DNA of 64,000 nucleotides from Aquamicrobium zhengzhouense (GCF_016124105.1 NZ_JADGMQ010000015.1:1-64000); one strand, 5' to 3'; shown: positions 16,193 to 25,613, counted from the first letter of the stretch. The notes: a model not told the origin generated them from the letters alone. Numbers and translations: made by a program.

Positions 16193-16710
16193 ACGCCGGA
16201 GCTCGCCTTTGTAGGGTCATACGCCTCGGGAGCCTGCCCGCGAACCGCAAGCCATGCGATCCATATGTAGCGGACGATCATCGCGACAGCGAAGACGATG
16301 TAGATCGAATAGAGGTAATCGAAACGGATTTTCATGTAGGCGGACTTTTCCACCTTCATGAATGTCACGTAGTCGATGACCGCGGGCAAAGACACGCCGA
16401 AGAGAACGATTAGCGCGGCGGCGGTGATGAAACCCATCACTCTGCGGGCGCGATCAGTGGCGGGTCCGTAGATCAGGTCGAACCTGATCTCCTCGCTTTC
16501 GCGTACCACGAAAGCGCTACCAAACAGGACGAGCCAGATCCAGAGAACAACGCTCAGCTCATGCGTCCAGCCGATTGGCAGGTTGAGCAGATAGCGAAAT
16601 GCGATCTGGAGCATGAAAGCAACGAACATGGCAGCGAGCATCGCGCAGGCGATATTTTCTGCTCGACTTCGTAGCCATTCGAAAATGTGACGTGCAGAGG
16701 AACTGCGCAT
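16189..16710 (-). CDS. dctQ: TRAP transporter small permease (DctQ)
   Basis: The small membrane subunit, which pairs with DctM. The 173-residue protein has four hydrophobic segments: near 18-38, then the 'HELSVVLWIWLVLFGSAFVV' region, a third near 90-110 and a fourth near 132-155. The conserved Trp-rich stretch 'WIWLVLFGSAFVVRESEEIRF' region is typical of DctQ. It is translationally coupled to dctM and follows dctP by 71 bp, so the three genes form one transcript in the order dctP-dctQ-dctM-aroQ. Confidence 0.9.
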   Translation of the reverse strand: MRSSSARHIFEWLRSRAENIACAMLAAMFVAFMLQIAFRYLLNLPIGWTHELSVVLWIWLVLFGSAFVVRESEEIRFDLIYGPATDRARRVMGFITAAALIVLFGVSLPAVIDYVTFMKVEKSAYMKIRFDYLYSIYIVFAVAMIVRYIWIAWLAVRGQAPEAYDPTKASSGV

Positions 16711-16781
16711 CGTAACCTCCTGTCAGATTGCCGCCGCTGCAACCAGCGACGGCACAGATCTGAATTTCTGGAAGGAGTGCG

Positions 16782-17774
16782 TCAGAGCGCGTTGATCTTG
16801 TCGATCAGACCTTCAGGCCAGCTCTTTGCGAGATCCGACTCCAGATACATCTTCTGGGCGTGCGCCCGGAAAGCGTCGAGATCAGGCGTGTAGATGTCGA
16901 GGCCCTTCTCCTTGAAGGAGGCGGCGAGCTCTTCTTCCTGCTTCAGATGCTGTTCGGTGCTCCAGGCAATCGCCTCATTAGCCGCCGTCTGCACCTTTTC
17001 CTGCTGTTCAGGCGTTAGCTTGTTCCAGGTGTCCGCAGAGATCGTCAGAAGGTCGAAGCCGATGAGGTGCGAGGTCATCACGATCTGAGACATGACTTCG
17101 TAGAACTTCATGTTCTGGACATTCGGCAGCGGATTGTCCTGGCCGTCAATCGCGCCGGTCTGAAGGCCGGTATAGACCTCAGCATAGGCCATCGGCGTCG
17201 GGTTTGCGCCAAGCGCCTGACCGAGGAACTGCCAGGAATCGCCGCCCGGCATGCGCAGCTTGATGCCCGCCATGTCAGCTGGCGTGTTGATCTTCTTGTC
17301 AGACTTCAGGCCAACCTGACGGGTGCCAAAGAAGGTCGGGCCTAGAACGCGGACGCCGAGCTTGTCTTCGGCCATCTTCTTCATTTCTTCGCCCAGTTCG
17401 CTGTCGAAGAACGTCTGCAGGTGCGCGGCGTCACGGAAGAGGTAAGCGGAAGTCAGGATTGACCATTCCGGGACCTGATTTGAAATGTCCTGCGGGGCGA
17501 TGTTGCCCATTTCAAGATTGCCGCGCTGGAGCGCAACGAGTTCGGTGCCCTGCTTGAACAGCATGCCACCGTAAAAACCTTCGAACTCGAACTCGTCACC
17601 GATGCCGTCGGCAAACTTCTTCATCATCTCGGCGCGAATGTCCTGTTCGGAGAACACAGCCGAGAAGCGGATCTTGGTCTTGTCTTGTGCGAGCGCTGGC
17701 GTCAGCGCGGATGCAGCCAGAAGCATTGCGCCGGCAGCAGCAAGCGCAGTCCTTCGCGTGATCGAAGCAAGCAT
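16782..17774 (-). CDS. dctP: TRAP transporter solute-binding protein (DctP)
   Basis: A periplasmic receptor that delivers the solute to DctQM. The 330-residue precursor begins with 'MLASITRRTALAAAGAMLL' and a cleavage region near 'ALTPALAQ'. The paired arginines make Tat export possible. The DctP-family core includes 'FYGGMLFKQGTELVALQRG' and 'GIKLRMPGG' near 158-166, where the arginine commonly binds the ligand carboxylate, and 'AYAEVYTGLQTGAIDGQDNPL', the family's signature. The ATG at 17774 is chosen for its GGGAGGAA ribosome site; an upstream in-frame start would place the signal peptide internally. It is divergent from two GntR regulator genes. Confidence 0.93.
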   Translation of the reverse strand: MLASITRRTALAAAGAMLLAASALTPALAQDKTKIRFSAVFSEQDIRAEMMKKFADGIGDEFEFEGFYGGMLFKQGTELVALQRGNLEMGNIAPQDISNQVPEWSILTSAYLFRDAAHLQTFFDSELGEEMKKMAEDKLGVRVLGPTFFGTRQVGLKSDKKINTPADMAGIKLRMPGGDSWQFLGQALGANPTPMAYAEVYTGLQTGAIDGQDNPLPNVQNMKFYEVMSQIVMTSHLIGFDLLTISADTWNKLTPEQQEKVQTAANEAIAWSTEQHLKQEEELAASFKEKGLDIYTPDLDAFRAHAQKMYLESDLAKSWPEGLIDKINAL

Positions 17775-17844
17775 TGGGTTCCTCCCGTTCAAGAATACCG
17801 CCCTTGGCTCCACCCCGGCGGTTGCCGTATTCATGACATTCGAC

Positions 17845-17894
17845 AAAATCAATTTCAATAGGCATGATTATTTTCGTATGAGATTTTTGATTTT
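17845..17894. promoter_or_regulatory. AT-rich divergent control region with inverted repeat
   Basis: The 215-bp gap between dctP and the first GntR gene contains AAAATCAA (17845-17852) and its inverse TTGATTTT (17887-17894). They flank an AT-rich core that includes TTTTCGTATGAG. The stretch contrasts with the GC-rich surroundings and probably holds both divergent promoters and a GntR operator. The exact operator cannot be fixed from one instance. Confidence 0.4.
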
Positions 17895-17989
17895 ATCATT
17901 TCTGTGCGGAAGCTGTCGGGCGCTTCCGGTGCCTCTTGTGCGTTTCGTGGGCCGTGTGCAAACGTCGCCCTATCAATCTGGAGGAAGGC

Positions 17990-18664
17990 GTGGCAGCAGA
18001 CGTGTCGCCTGAGACGGCAAGCGACAACACCTATAAGCGGATAAGGTCCGACATCATTTTCGGGCGGTTGGAGCCCGGAAAGAAGTTGCGGCTTGAGAAG
18101 CTTCGCGCCCAATACATCACAAGTGTCAGCACTCTGCGGGAGGTGCTTTTCCGTCTTGTGTCCGAAGGGCTTGTCACGGCCGAGGGGCAACGCGGATTTG
18201 GCGTCGTCGATATTTCGGTGGCGAACCTGCGCGAGGTCGCCGCGATGCGGAACCTTCTTGAAGGGCACGCGCTGCGCCAGTCATTCGCGAGTGGCGATAT
18301 CGAGTGGGAAGGGCGGGTTGTCGCCGCGTATCACAAGCTGTGTCGCCTCGAGGAAATGATGCTGAATGGTGAGCAGGAGCGCACCATGCAGTGGAAGAAC
18401 TATGATCGCGAATTCCACGGTGCGCTGATTTCCGCCTGCGGTTCGCGCGCGCTGTTAGAGACCCACTCGGTCATCTTTGACCAGTTCCTGCGCTATCAGA
18501 TTCTGGCTGTGGTGTTCCGCGGCAAACAGGCAGCTCAAGAGCACAAGGATCTGTTGCAGTGCGCTTTGGAAAGGGATGCCGACCGCGCGCTCGAAATTCT
18601 CGATCGCCATATTTCGGCTTGCATCGAATATACCGTTTCGCTTGGCACGCTGCCTGAGCGGTAA
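17990..18664 (+). CDS. GntR-family regulator (FadR/FCD subfamily), copy 1
   Basis: A 224-residue transcription factor. The N-terminal winged helix spans about residues 8-75 ('YKRIRSDIIFGRLEPGKKL', 'STLREVLFRLVSEGLV', 'GQRGFGV'). The C-terminal all-helical FCD ligand domain includes 'EFHGALISACGS' near 140-151, typical of metal/carboxylate-binding FCD proteins. The GTG start at 17990 has a GGAGGAA site and removes an unlikely cysteine-rich extension. It is divergent from the TRAP operon and followed 33 bp later by a close paralogue. It probably controls the transporter and downstream dehydrogenases in response to the imported acid. Confidence 0.9.
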   Translation: MAADVSPETASDNTYKRIRSDIIFGRLEPGKKLRLEKLRAQYITSVSTLREVLFRLVSEGLVTAEGQRGFGVVDISVANLREVAAMRNLLEGHALRQSFASGDIEWEGRVVAAYHKLCRLEEMMLNGEQERTMQWKNYDREFHGALISACGSRALLETHSVIFDQFLRYQILAVVFRGKQAAQEHKDLLQCALERDADRALEILDRHISACIEYTVSLGTLPER

Positions 18665-18697
18665 AACACGGATCACAAGGCAGCGGGTGCTGGAACA

Positions 18698-19366
18698 ATG
18701 AGTGCCGAACCAGTTGAGACCATAGGCGAGAGCGCATACCGCCGCATTCGCGCGGACATCATATTCGGGCGGATCGCGCCGAAGCAGAAGCTGAAGCTGG
18801 ATTGGCTCAAGGACAGCTATGGCGCGAGCGTCAGCACCCTGCGCGAGATACTCAGCCGGCTGACTTCCGAGGGCCTTGTCTCTGCTGAGGGCCAACGCGG
18901 TTTCGAGGCTTCTGCCGTGTCTGTCGACAATCTGCGTGAAGTGGCAGCACTGCGGCTCCTCCTCGAGGGTTTTGCGCTCGAACAGTCATTTGCGGGCGGC
19001 GATGTTGAATGGGAAGCGCGCATTGTGGCAGCCCATCACAAGCTGGCGGCCCTGGAAGCGCGCATGCGTGACGGCGATCTGAGCCAGACCGAGATGTGGA
19101 AGCGGTACGACTGGGAATTCCATCAGGCTCTGATCTCCGCCTGCGGTTCGAAGGTGCTGATGGAAACCCACGCAGCGGTGTTCGACAAATATCTGCGCTA
19201 TCAGATGATCGCGCTCTCCTTTCGCGGGGACATCGCAGCCAATGAGCACCAGATCATGCTGGATGCAGCGCTGGCCCGCGACGCTGCAACTGCCAAGAGA
19301 GTTCTGGAGGAGCACGTGAGCGGCGGCGTCGAACATGCTCTCGCCACCGGAGCCATCGGCGCCTAG
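18698..19366 (+). CDS. GntR-family regulator (FadR/FCD subfamily), copy 2
   Basis: A 222-residue paralogue of the preceding protein, colinear along its whole length. It shares the 'IRADIIFGRIAP' helix, 'SVSTLREILSRLTSEGLV', 'AEGQRGFEA' and the FCD segment 'EFHQALISACGSKVLMETH'. The tandem arrangement indicates local duplication. The two may form a heterodimer or respond to different ligands. Its DNA-recognition helix ('GASVSTLREIL') is almost the same as that of copy 1 ('ITSVSTLREVL'), so overlapping operators are likely. It is followed by the shikimate dehydrogenase-like gene on the same strand. Confidence 0.9.
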   Translation: MSAEPVETIGESAYRRIRADIIFGRIAPKQKLKLDWLKDSYGASVSTLREILSRLTSEGLVSAEGQRGFEASAVSVDNLREVAALRLLLEGFALEQSFAGGDVEWEARIVAAHHKLAALEARMRDGDLSQTEMWKRYDWEFHQALISACGSKVLMETHAAVFDKYLRYQMIALSFRGDIAANEHQIMLDAALARDAATAKRVLEEHVSGGVEHALATGAIGA

Positions 19367-19489
19367 CCGCGACTGACCTCTCTGGACATCGGGTTTTCCA
19401 GAAAATATATGATGTTTCAGGAAATGTCGGCTGTCGACGCATTGAATTGCGCGGCGGGCAGGCCACGCTTATGCGGAGAGGACCGGAAG

Positions 19490-20332
19490 ATGGTGCGGCT
19501 CGGATTGATCGGCGACAATATCAAGCGCTCCAAGTCACCGCTTCTGCATCGTCTTGCAGGCAGGCTTTGCGGCCTGGAAGTCACCTATGAGTCTCTCATA
19601 CCAGCAGATCTGGACCTCGATTTCGACGCGGTGTTCGAGCGATGCCGGAGCGAGGGCTTTGCCGGCATCAATATCACCTATCCGTACAAGGAGACCGTTT
19701 TCTCGCGCCTCGTGGTCGATGATCCGCGGGTGCGTGCGATCGGTGCCTGCAACACCGTTCTTTTTCGCGAAGATGGGTCTTACGGGCTGAACACCGACTA
19801 TACCGGCTTTATCGCCGCCATAAGAGGCGGGCTCCAGGGCGCAGCACCCGGAACGGTTGCAATGGCCGGCGCGGGCGGTGTTGGCAAGGCGGTCGCTTTC
19901 GGTCTTGCGGATCTCGAGGCCGATGAGCTTCGCATCTTCGACATGGACCCGAACAAGGCTGAGGCACTTGCGTCTTCCTTGAGGGCGGCAAATTCGTCGA
20001 TGAAAGTGGCCGTCGCGTCGACGATTGAAGAAGCCGTCGGTGGCAGTGACGGGTTGGTCAACTGCACTCCGCTCGGCATGAACGGGATTGCAGGAACGGC
20101 GATCCCGCGCCAGCTTATTCCGGGACGCCGGTGGGCCTTTGACGCGGTCTACACCCCGGTAGACACAGAGTTTCTTCTGGATGCGCGTGCCGAAGGCGTG
20201 ACGACAATCAGCGGTTACGAACTGTTCTTCCACCAGGGAGTCGACGCTTTTCGAGCGTTCGTTGGACGTGATGTCGATCCTGATGCGCTGAGGGCAGCTC
20301 TTCTGTCGGAAGCTGCCGGATCATCTGACTGA
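19490..20332 (+). CDS. Shikimate/quinate dehydrogenase-like protein (AroE family)
   Basis: An oxidoreductase of the AroE family, 280 residues. The N-terminal substrate domain has 'SKSPLLH' near 14-20, 'NITYPYKE' with Lys67 as the catalytic lysine, and Asn101/Asp103 in 'LNTDYTGF'. The Rossmann loop is 'GAGGVG' at about 127-132. After the second beta strand the sequence reads 'IFDMD' rather than the basic motif of NADP-dependent AroE, which suggests NAD preference and a catabolic direction. ATG 19490 is preferred over an in-frame upstream ATG because the fold starts there. Together with the dehydroquinase paralogue and TRAP genes it suggests use of quinate, shikimate or a related acid. Confidence 0.85.
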   Translation: MVRLGLIGDNIKRSKSPLLHRLAGRLCGLEVTYESLIPADLDLDFDAVFERCRSEGFAGINITYPYKETVFSRLVVDDPRVRAIGACNTVLFREDGSYGLNTDYTGFIAAIRGGLQGAAPGTVAMAGAGGVGKAVAFGLADLEADELRIFDMDPNKAEALASSLRAANSSMKVAVASTIEEAVGGSDGLVNCTPLGMNGIAGTAIPRQLIPGRRWAFDAVYTPVDTEFLLDARAEGVTTISGYELFFHQGVDAFRAFVGRDVDPDALRAALLSEAAGSSD

Positions 20333-20459
20333 CAAGAATCGTGGACGAAGGCGATCGCGCCATTGGACTGTTCCCATCGACTGATTTCCCGTTAGTGTTG
20401 GGCTCATGATCTGAGCAATGCAGCGCATCAGGGCTGCACGACACATGATGGAGAAGTGG

Positions 20460-21980
20460 ATGACACAGGCTGTGGACGTGAAACAGGAAGCTGCCGCAAT
20501 CCTCGACAGGCTTGGCGTGGAGCGTGACGCCTGGACCGGGGGCGAGATGGCATCCAGCAGCCCGGTTACTGGTGAGGAAATTGCCCGCTTAAAGGTGACA
20601 TCTGATACCTCGGCGGCAATCGAAGCCGCGCACGCCGCGTTCCTGGAGTGGCGCCTTGTCCCGGCCCCGCGGCGCGGCGAATTGGTGCGTCTTCTGGGCG
20701 AGGAACTGCGCGCTGCAAAGGCCGATCTTGGGCGTCTTGTGTCCCTTGAGGCTGGCAAGATTACCTCCGAAGGTCTTGGCGAAGTCCAGGAAATGATCGA
20801 CATTTGCGACTTCGCGGTTGGTCTGTCTCGCCAGCTCTACGGGCTGACCATCGCGACCGAGCGACCCGGCCACCGCATGATGGAAACGTGGCATCCTCTG
20901 GGAGTCGTTGGCATCATCTCCGCCTTCAACTTCCCGGTCGCGGTGTGGTCGTGGAACGCAGCCCTAGCGCTAGTCTGCGGCAATTCGATTGTGTGGAAGC
21001 CATCGGAGAAGACACCGCTTACCGCACTGGCGAGCCAGGCGATACTTGAACGGGCGATCGCGCGGTTTGGTGAAGCACCGAAGGGCCTCAGCACACTGCT
21101 GATCGGCGACCGTGCGGTCGGCGAAGCGCTGGTGGATCATCCGAAGGTCGCGTTGGTCTCCGCTACCGGATCCACCCGCATGGGCCGAGAAGTCGGACCA
21201 CGCCTCGCAAAACGGTTTGCCCGCGCCATCCTGGAACTTGGCGGAAACAATGGCGGCATCGTCTGCCCGTCCGCAGACCTCGACATGACCCTTCGCGCAG
21301 TGGCTTTTGGCGCTATGGGAACGGCAGGCCAGCGCTGCACCACCTTGCGTCGTCTCTTCGTTCACGTCGACGTTTATGATCAGCTGGTCCCGCGCCTGAA
21401 GAAGGCTTACGAAAGTGTATCGGTCGGCAACCCGCTTGAGACCTCCGCATTGGTGGGTCCTTTGATCGACAAGGCGGCCTTCGATGGAATGCAAAAAGCT
21501 CTCGAAGCGGCACGGGCGGCGGGAGGTGTCGTGACCGGTGGCGAGCGTGTGCGCGAGGCAGGCAAGGATGAGGCCTTTTACGTGCGCCCGGCTCTGGTCG
21601 AGATGCCGGAACAGGCGGGGCCTGTGCTGGAAGAAACCTTTGCCCCAATCCTCTATGTCATGCGCTATTCAGATTTTGACGAGGCGCTGCGACTGCATAA
21701 TGCCGTGGCAGCTGGGCTGTCATCATCGATCTTCACGCTGAACATGCAGGAGGCCGAGCGCTTTCTGGCTGCCGACGGCTCCGACTGCGGCATTGCCAAT
21801 GTGAATATAGGCACGTCCGGAGCGGAAATTGGCGGAGCATTTGGCGGTGAGAAAGAAACGGGCGGTGGCCGTGAGAGCGGATCAGACGCCTGGAAGGCCT
21901 ATATGCGCCGCGCAACCAACACGGTGAACTATTCGAAAGCCTTGCCGCTCGCGCAAGGTGTCTCATTCGACATCGACTAG
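20460..21980 (+). CDS. ALDH7-family aldehyde dehydrogenase (aminoadipate semialdehyde dehydrogenase-like)
   Basis: Oxidises an aldehyde to an acid with NAD(P). The 506-residue protein resembles the ALDH7/AmaB group, known for L-piperidine-6-carboxylate (2-aminoadipate semialdehyde) oxidation in lysine degradation. Visible residues are the Glu in 'LELGGNNGGIV', the nucleophile Cys in 'GTAGQRCTTLRRLFV', the cofactor segment 'IISAFNFPVAVW' and 'SATGSTRMGREV'. The group signature 'GAEIGGAFGGEKETGGGRESGSDAWK' region is present near 460-485. ATG 20460 follows GGAGAAG; earlier in-frame ATGs exist. It lies between the shikimate-type genes and the D-amino-acid genes, so either setting could supply its substrate. 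Confidence 0.85.
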   Translation: MTQAVDVKQEAAAILDRLGVERDAWTGGEMASSSPVTGEEIARLKVTSDTSAAIEAAHAAFLEWRLVPAPRRGELVRLLGEELRAAKADLGRLVSLEAGKITSEGLGEVQEMIDICDFAVGLSRQLYGLTIATERPGHRMMETWHPLGVVGIISAFNFPVAVWSWNAALALVCGNSIVWKPSEKTPLTALASQAILERAIARFGEAPKGLSTLLIGDRAVGEALVDHPKVALVSATGSTRMGREVGPRLAKRFARAILELGGNNGGIVCPSADLDMTLRAVAFGAMGTAGQRCTTLRRLFVHVDVYDQLVPRLKKAYESVSVGNPLETSALVGPLIDKAAFDGMQKALEAARAAGGVVTGGERVREAGKDEAFYVRPALVEMPEQAGPVLEETFAPILYVMRYSDFDEALRLHNAVAAGLSSSIFTLNMQEAERFLAADGSDCGIANVNIGTSGAEIGGAFGGEKETGGGRESGSDAWKAYMRRATNTVNYSKALPLAQGVSFDID

Positions 21981-21998
21981 AGAGCCAACTATCGCTCT

Positions 21999-22030
21999 GT
22001 CCTCCCCGTGCTGCGGCGAAGGGGAGGACA
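21999..22030 (+). terminator. Hairpin after the ALDH gene
   Basis: TGTCCTCCCC (21999-22008) pairs with GGGGAGGACA (22021-22030), a perfect 10-bp stem just beyond the aldehyde dehydrogenase stop. There is no T-run, so it may be a terminator or a processing or stabilising structure. Confidence 0.5.
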
Positions 22031-22100
22031 GTTGGCCATGCCACTGGTGGGGAACGAAGCGCTGCGGGCAGCGTTGATCGGGCCAACAAGGAGTGGCCCC

Positions 22101-22607
22101 ATGAAAGAACAGCAGCACGACAATCCGGCATCGCCGGCAGAAGTCGCCGACCGTATCTGGGAACTTGCCGAGAAAATCGATATCTGCATGCTGACCACCT
22201 GGACGGGCGAAGAGCAGCACAGCCGCCCGATGTCCGCGCGTCCGCGCAGGGACGAAAACGCTTTTTACTTTCTGGCAGACGTTTCCGGCGAGAAAAATGC
22301 CGAGATCGAGCGGTTTCCGACCGTGTCGCTAGCTTGGGCCGACAACAGCAATTACCGCTATGTTCTGGTATCCGGCAAAGCCGAACTGTCGGACGACCGC
22401 ACGAAAATTGCAGAGCTGTGGTCCGAGACGGACAAGATCTGGTGGGAGGACATGGATGACCCAACCATCCGCGTCCTGAAAGTGACGCCAGAGCGCGGTG
22501 AGATCTGGGATAGCCCCAACAAAGTAATCAGTGGTGCCAAGATGCTGATGTCGTTTGTGACGGGTTCAGCACCAGATCTGGGCGACAACGCCGAAGTGCG
22601 CCTCTGA
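22101..22607 (+). CDS. Pyridoxamine 5'-phosphate oxidase-like flavin-binding protein
   Basis: A 168-residue member of the small split-barrel flavin-binding family that includes general stress protein 26. These proteins usually bind FMN, F420 or heme, and function is rarely known. Visible features are 'ICMLTTWTGEEQHSRPMSA' near 31-49, 'FYFLADVSGEKNAEIERFP' and 'LAWADNSNYRYVLVSGKAELSDD', the barrel strands of the family. ATG 22101 has an AAGGAG site seven bases upstream. It stands alone between the ALDH hairpin and the convergent dadA gene. Confidence 0.82.
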   Translation: MKEQQHDNPASPAEVADRIWELAEKIDICMLTTWTGEEQHSRPMSARPRRDENAFYFLADVSGEKNAEIERFPTVSLAWADNSNYRYVLVSGKAELSDDRTKIAELWSETDKIWWEDMDDPTIRVLKVTPERGEIWDSPNKVISGAKMLMSFVTGSAPDLGDNAEVRL

Positions 22608-22623
22608 CGACAAACTCTGGCGT

Positions 22624-23874
22624 TCAGCCATAGCGGCTGATCGCCAGATCCTTCGCATCTATCTCAGGCGTGCGGCCACTGACGAGGTCACTAATGACCC
22701 GCGCAGACCCGGTGCTCATCGTCCAGCCAAGTGTTCCGTGTCCGGTATTCAGGAAAAGCCCCTTGATGTGGGTTCCGCCGATGACCGGCGTTCCGTCGGG
22801 CGTCATCGGACGCAGGCCCGACCAGTAGATCGCCTTGCTGATGTCGCCGCCGGGGAAGAGATCCATCACCGAATGATTGAGGGTGCTGCGCCGTTTAATG
22901 CTGAGATCATTCGTGTAGCCTGATATCTCGGCCATCCCACCGACCCGGATGCGGTCTCCGAGGCGCGTGATGGCGATCTTGAACGTCTCATCCATGATCG
23001 TTGAGACTGGCGCGCGGGTCGGCTCAACCACCGGCATGGTGAGAGAATATCCCTTCACTGGATAGACCGGCAGCTGGATGCCGTGTGGCTTGAGAAGAAG
23101 CGGCGAATAGCTGCCAAGCGCAACCACGGCAGCGTCGGCCTCCAGCCGTCCATTTTTTGTGATCACGGCTCGGAGGCCGCCTGCCTCGATATCCAAACCA
23201 GTGATAGGCGTTTCGTAAAGAAAACGAACCCCCAGCGCTTCAGCCTTTGCTGCCAGGGCGTTTGCGAACTTGAAGCAGTCGCCGGTCTCGTCCTGCGGGG
23301 TAAGGAGACCGCCGACAATCTTGTCCCGGACATGCGCGAGCGCAGGTTCAGCCCGGATGCACCCGTCGCGATCCAGAACTTCATAAGGAATGCCATCAGC
23401 GGCCAGCGCCTTGACGTCCTTGGCCGATGCGTCCAGCTGCGCCTCGGTGCGAAACAACTGCAAGGTGCCCTTCATCGCCTCGTCATAGGCGATGCCGGTT
23501 TCTTCGCGCAGGGCTGCAAGAGAGATGCGGCTGTAGTCCGACAGGCGCAACATCCGGCTCTTGTTGATGGCGTACCGCTCCGCCGTGCAGTTAGACAGCA
23601 TGCGAAACAGCCAGGACAACATCGCAGCGTCGAACTTTGGCCGTAAGATAAGCGGCGCGTGCTGCATGAACAGCCACTTCACCGCCTTGAGCGGAATGCC
23701 GGGAGCTGCCCATGGCGAGCAGTAGCCAAAGGAGACCTCGCCAGCATTGGCAAAGCTGGTTTCGAGAGCCGGGCCGGTCTGGCGATCGACAACGGTAACC
23801 TCATGGCCAGCCTTGGCCAGCTGATAGGCCGTGGTGACACCGATAATTCCAGCGCCAAGAACGATCACTCTCAT
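22624..23874 (-). CDS. dadA: D-amino acid dehydrogenase small subunit
   Basis: An FAD-dependent, membrane-associated dehydrogenase that deaminates D-alanine and other D-amino acids to 2-oxo acids, passing electrons to the respiratory chain. The 416-residue protein opens with the dinucleotide motif '[18 protein letters not shown]' and ends with '[26 protein letters not shown]', both typical of DadA. ATG 23874 follows AGAGGGG. It is the second gene of a two-gene minus-strand operon, 29 bp behind the alanine racemase, which converts the L-isomer into its substrate. Confidence 0.92.
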   Translation of the reverse strand: MRVIVLGAGIIGVTTAYQLAKAGHEVTVVDRQTGPALETSFANAGEVSFGYCSPWAAPGIPLKAVKWLFMQHAPLILRPKFDAAMLSWLFRMLSNCTAERYAINKSRMLRLSDYSRISLAALREETGIAYDEAMKGTLQLFRTEAQLDASAKDVKALAADGIPYEVLDRDGCIRAEPALAHVRDKIVGGLLTPQDETGDCFKFANALAAKAEALGVRFLYETPITGLDIEAGGLRAVITKNGRLEADAAVVALGSYSPLLLKPHGIQLPVYPVKGYSLTMPVVEPTRAPVSTIMDETFKIAITRLGDRIRVGGMAEISGYTNDLSIKRRSTLNHSVMDLFPGGDISKAIYWSGLRPMTPDGTPVIGGTHIKGLFLNTGHGTLGWTMSTGSARVISDLVSGRTPEIDAKDLAISRYG

Positions 23875-23903
23875 TCTATTTGCCCCTCTTTGCTCTAGCC
23901 CGG

Positions 23904-25025
23904 TCAAACGTAACGTCGCCGGTATCTGCCGCCGAGACTGGTGAGAATTTCATAAGAGATGGTGCCGGCCGCATGTGCCACCTCGTCGAGGCTCTGGTTG
24001 GGGCCTATCACTTCGACGAGGCTCCCAAGGTCGAGCGCGCCCTCTGGCAGTGCGGAGATGTCGATGATGATGGAATCCATCGACACGCGCCCGACAATTG
24101 GCAAGCGAGTGCCTTCGAAATAGACCGCCCCCCGGTTGCTCAAGGTGCGGGGCAGTCCGTCAGCATAACCGGCGGCGATCGTTGCAAGCCGCATTTCGCC
24201 GGTCGCCAGGAAACTTGCGCCATAACCAATAGCGGTGCTGGCCGGGACCCGGCGTGTCTGGACGACAGCGACTTCGAGGCGGACCACCGCTTCCATCGGG
24301 TTTGGAACCCCGAAGGTCGGCGCACCGCCATAAAGCGCGATGCCGGGTCGAACGAGCCCCCCGTGATAATCCGAACCAAGAAACACCCCGCCGGAATTGG
24401 CGAAGCTGAGCTCAGTTCTTTGAGTGTCGGCGATTGCGCGCTGCATCTCCGCAAGTTGCTGGACGTTTTGCGGATGCGCAGCCTCATCGGCGCAGGCAAG
24501 GTGGCTCATGATGAAAAGGACATCGAGCGGTGCATCCTCAAGGATCGCGCGCACGGCTCCACGCTCCTCAGGCGCGATGCCAAGCCGTGACATCCCGGTG
24601 TCGAACTGAATGACGACCTTCAGTCTGCGCCCAAGCGTCGTGGCGGTTTCCCGCCAGCGCCTCAGCTGAAGCAGGGAGTTTGCGACGGGGATCGCATTGA
24701 TGCTGGCGCACAACGCTTCATTCCCCGGCTGAAGACCGTTCAGGACGAAAAGGCGTGCTTCCGGCGGAAGGTGCGGGCGCAGCTGGACAGCTTCAACAAA
24801 CTCCGCGACGAAAAAATCCCGGCAACCTTCAGCCAAGAGCGCTGCAGCGACCTGGCGCGCCCCAAGGCCATAGGCGTTCGCCTTTACGACACCGGCTGCG
24901 CGAGCTGGTGCAACACGGTTTGAGATCTGCGCATAATTGCGTCTCAAGGCAGCAAGATCGATCGTCAGATAGCCCGAAGGCGTGAGCTCGTTGATCAGGC
25001 TTGTTTCTACCGTCTCGTAAATCAC
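23904..25025 (-). CDS. dadX: Alanine racemase (catabolic, DadX-like)
   Basis: A PLP enzyme interconverting L- and D-alanine. The PLP lysine lies in '[11 protein letters not shown]' near residue 50, and the second catalytic base Tyr in '[12 protein letters not shown]'. The C-terminal beta domain has '[17 protein letters not shown]', the conserved cysteine/methionine-rich signature region. I chose GTG 25025 because AAGGAG lies six bases upstream and the resulting 373 residues match the family; longer in-frame extensions are AT-rich and non-homologous in look. Position before dadA and next to an Lrp-type gene indicates alanine catabolism. A peptidoglycan role cannot be excluded. Confidence 0.92.
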   Translation of the reverse strand: MIYETVETSLINELTPSGYLTIDLAALRRNYAQISNRVAPARAAGVVKANAYGLGARQVAAALLAEGCRDFFVAEFVEAVQLRPHLPPEARLFVLNGLQPGNEALCASINAIPVANSLLQLRRWRETATTLGRRLKVVIQFDTGMSRLGIAPEERGAVRAILEDAPLDVLFIMSHLACADEAAHPQNVQQLAEMQRAIADTQRTELSFANSGGVFLGSDYHGGLVRPGIALYGGAPTFGVPNPMEAVVRLEVAVVQTRRVPASTAIGYGASFLATGEMRLATIAAGYADGLPRTLSNRGAVYFEGTRLPIVGRVSMDSIIIDISALPEGALDLGSLVEVIGPNQSLDEVAHAAGTISYEILTSLGGRYRRRYV

Positions 25026-25148
25026 GTCGCACTCCTTGATAAAAGAAGGGTATCGAATGATCGACGACATTTCTTGCTGTTTTTTCGCATTAAATTTGTT
25101 CAAATATTCCAAAATGGCAGACGATGAGATGGTTTCGAACAAAGTGCT

Positions 25149-25613
25149 ATGATCGAATTTGACAGAACAGACCGAGAGATTCTGCGCTTGCTACGTCTTG
25201 ACGGGAGGATGACGAACGCCAGACTGGCGGAGCAGGTTGGGCTATCGCCATCGGCGTGCCTGCGCCGGGTCAAGCTGATGGAGCAATCCGGCCTGATCCG
25301 TGGATATACGGCCCTTGTGGACCCTTCACGCACCGAGGCGTCAATTGCCGTCATCATCAACATCACACTTGAACGCCAGACAGAAGAATATCTGGACCGG
25401 TTCGAGGCGGCCGTGCGGAAGCATCCTGAAATCAAGGAGTGCTTTTTGATGACCGGGGGCGCTGACTATCTGCTGCGTGTCGAAGTCGGCAATGCGGGCG
25501 AGTTCGAGCGGATCCATAAGGAGATCCTGTCGAAAATGCCTGGTGTTCTGCGGATTCACTCCAGTTTCGCCATCCGCAATGTTCTTGCGACACGGACGAG
25601 GACGCGAAGCTGA
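25149..25613 (+). CDS. Lrp/AsnC-family transcriptional regulator
   Basis: A 154-residue amino-acid-responsive regulator. Residues 1-60 form the helix-turn-helix ('DREILRLLRLDGRMTNARLAEQ', 'SACLRRVKLMEQSGLI'). Residues 65-150 form the RAM ligand domain ('ECFLMTGGADYLLRVEV'). It is divergent from the racemase-dehydrogenase operon across 123 bp, the layout expected of its direct activator (DadR/Lrp-like), with alanine as likely effector. Confidence 0.93.
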   Translation: MIEFDRTDREILRLLRLDGRMTNARLAEQVGLSPSACLRRVKLMEQSGLIRGYTALVDPSRTEASIAVIINITLERQTEEYLDRFEAAVRKHPEIKECFLMTGGADYLLRVEVGNAGEFERIHKEILSKMPGVLRIHSSFAIRNVLATRTRTRS

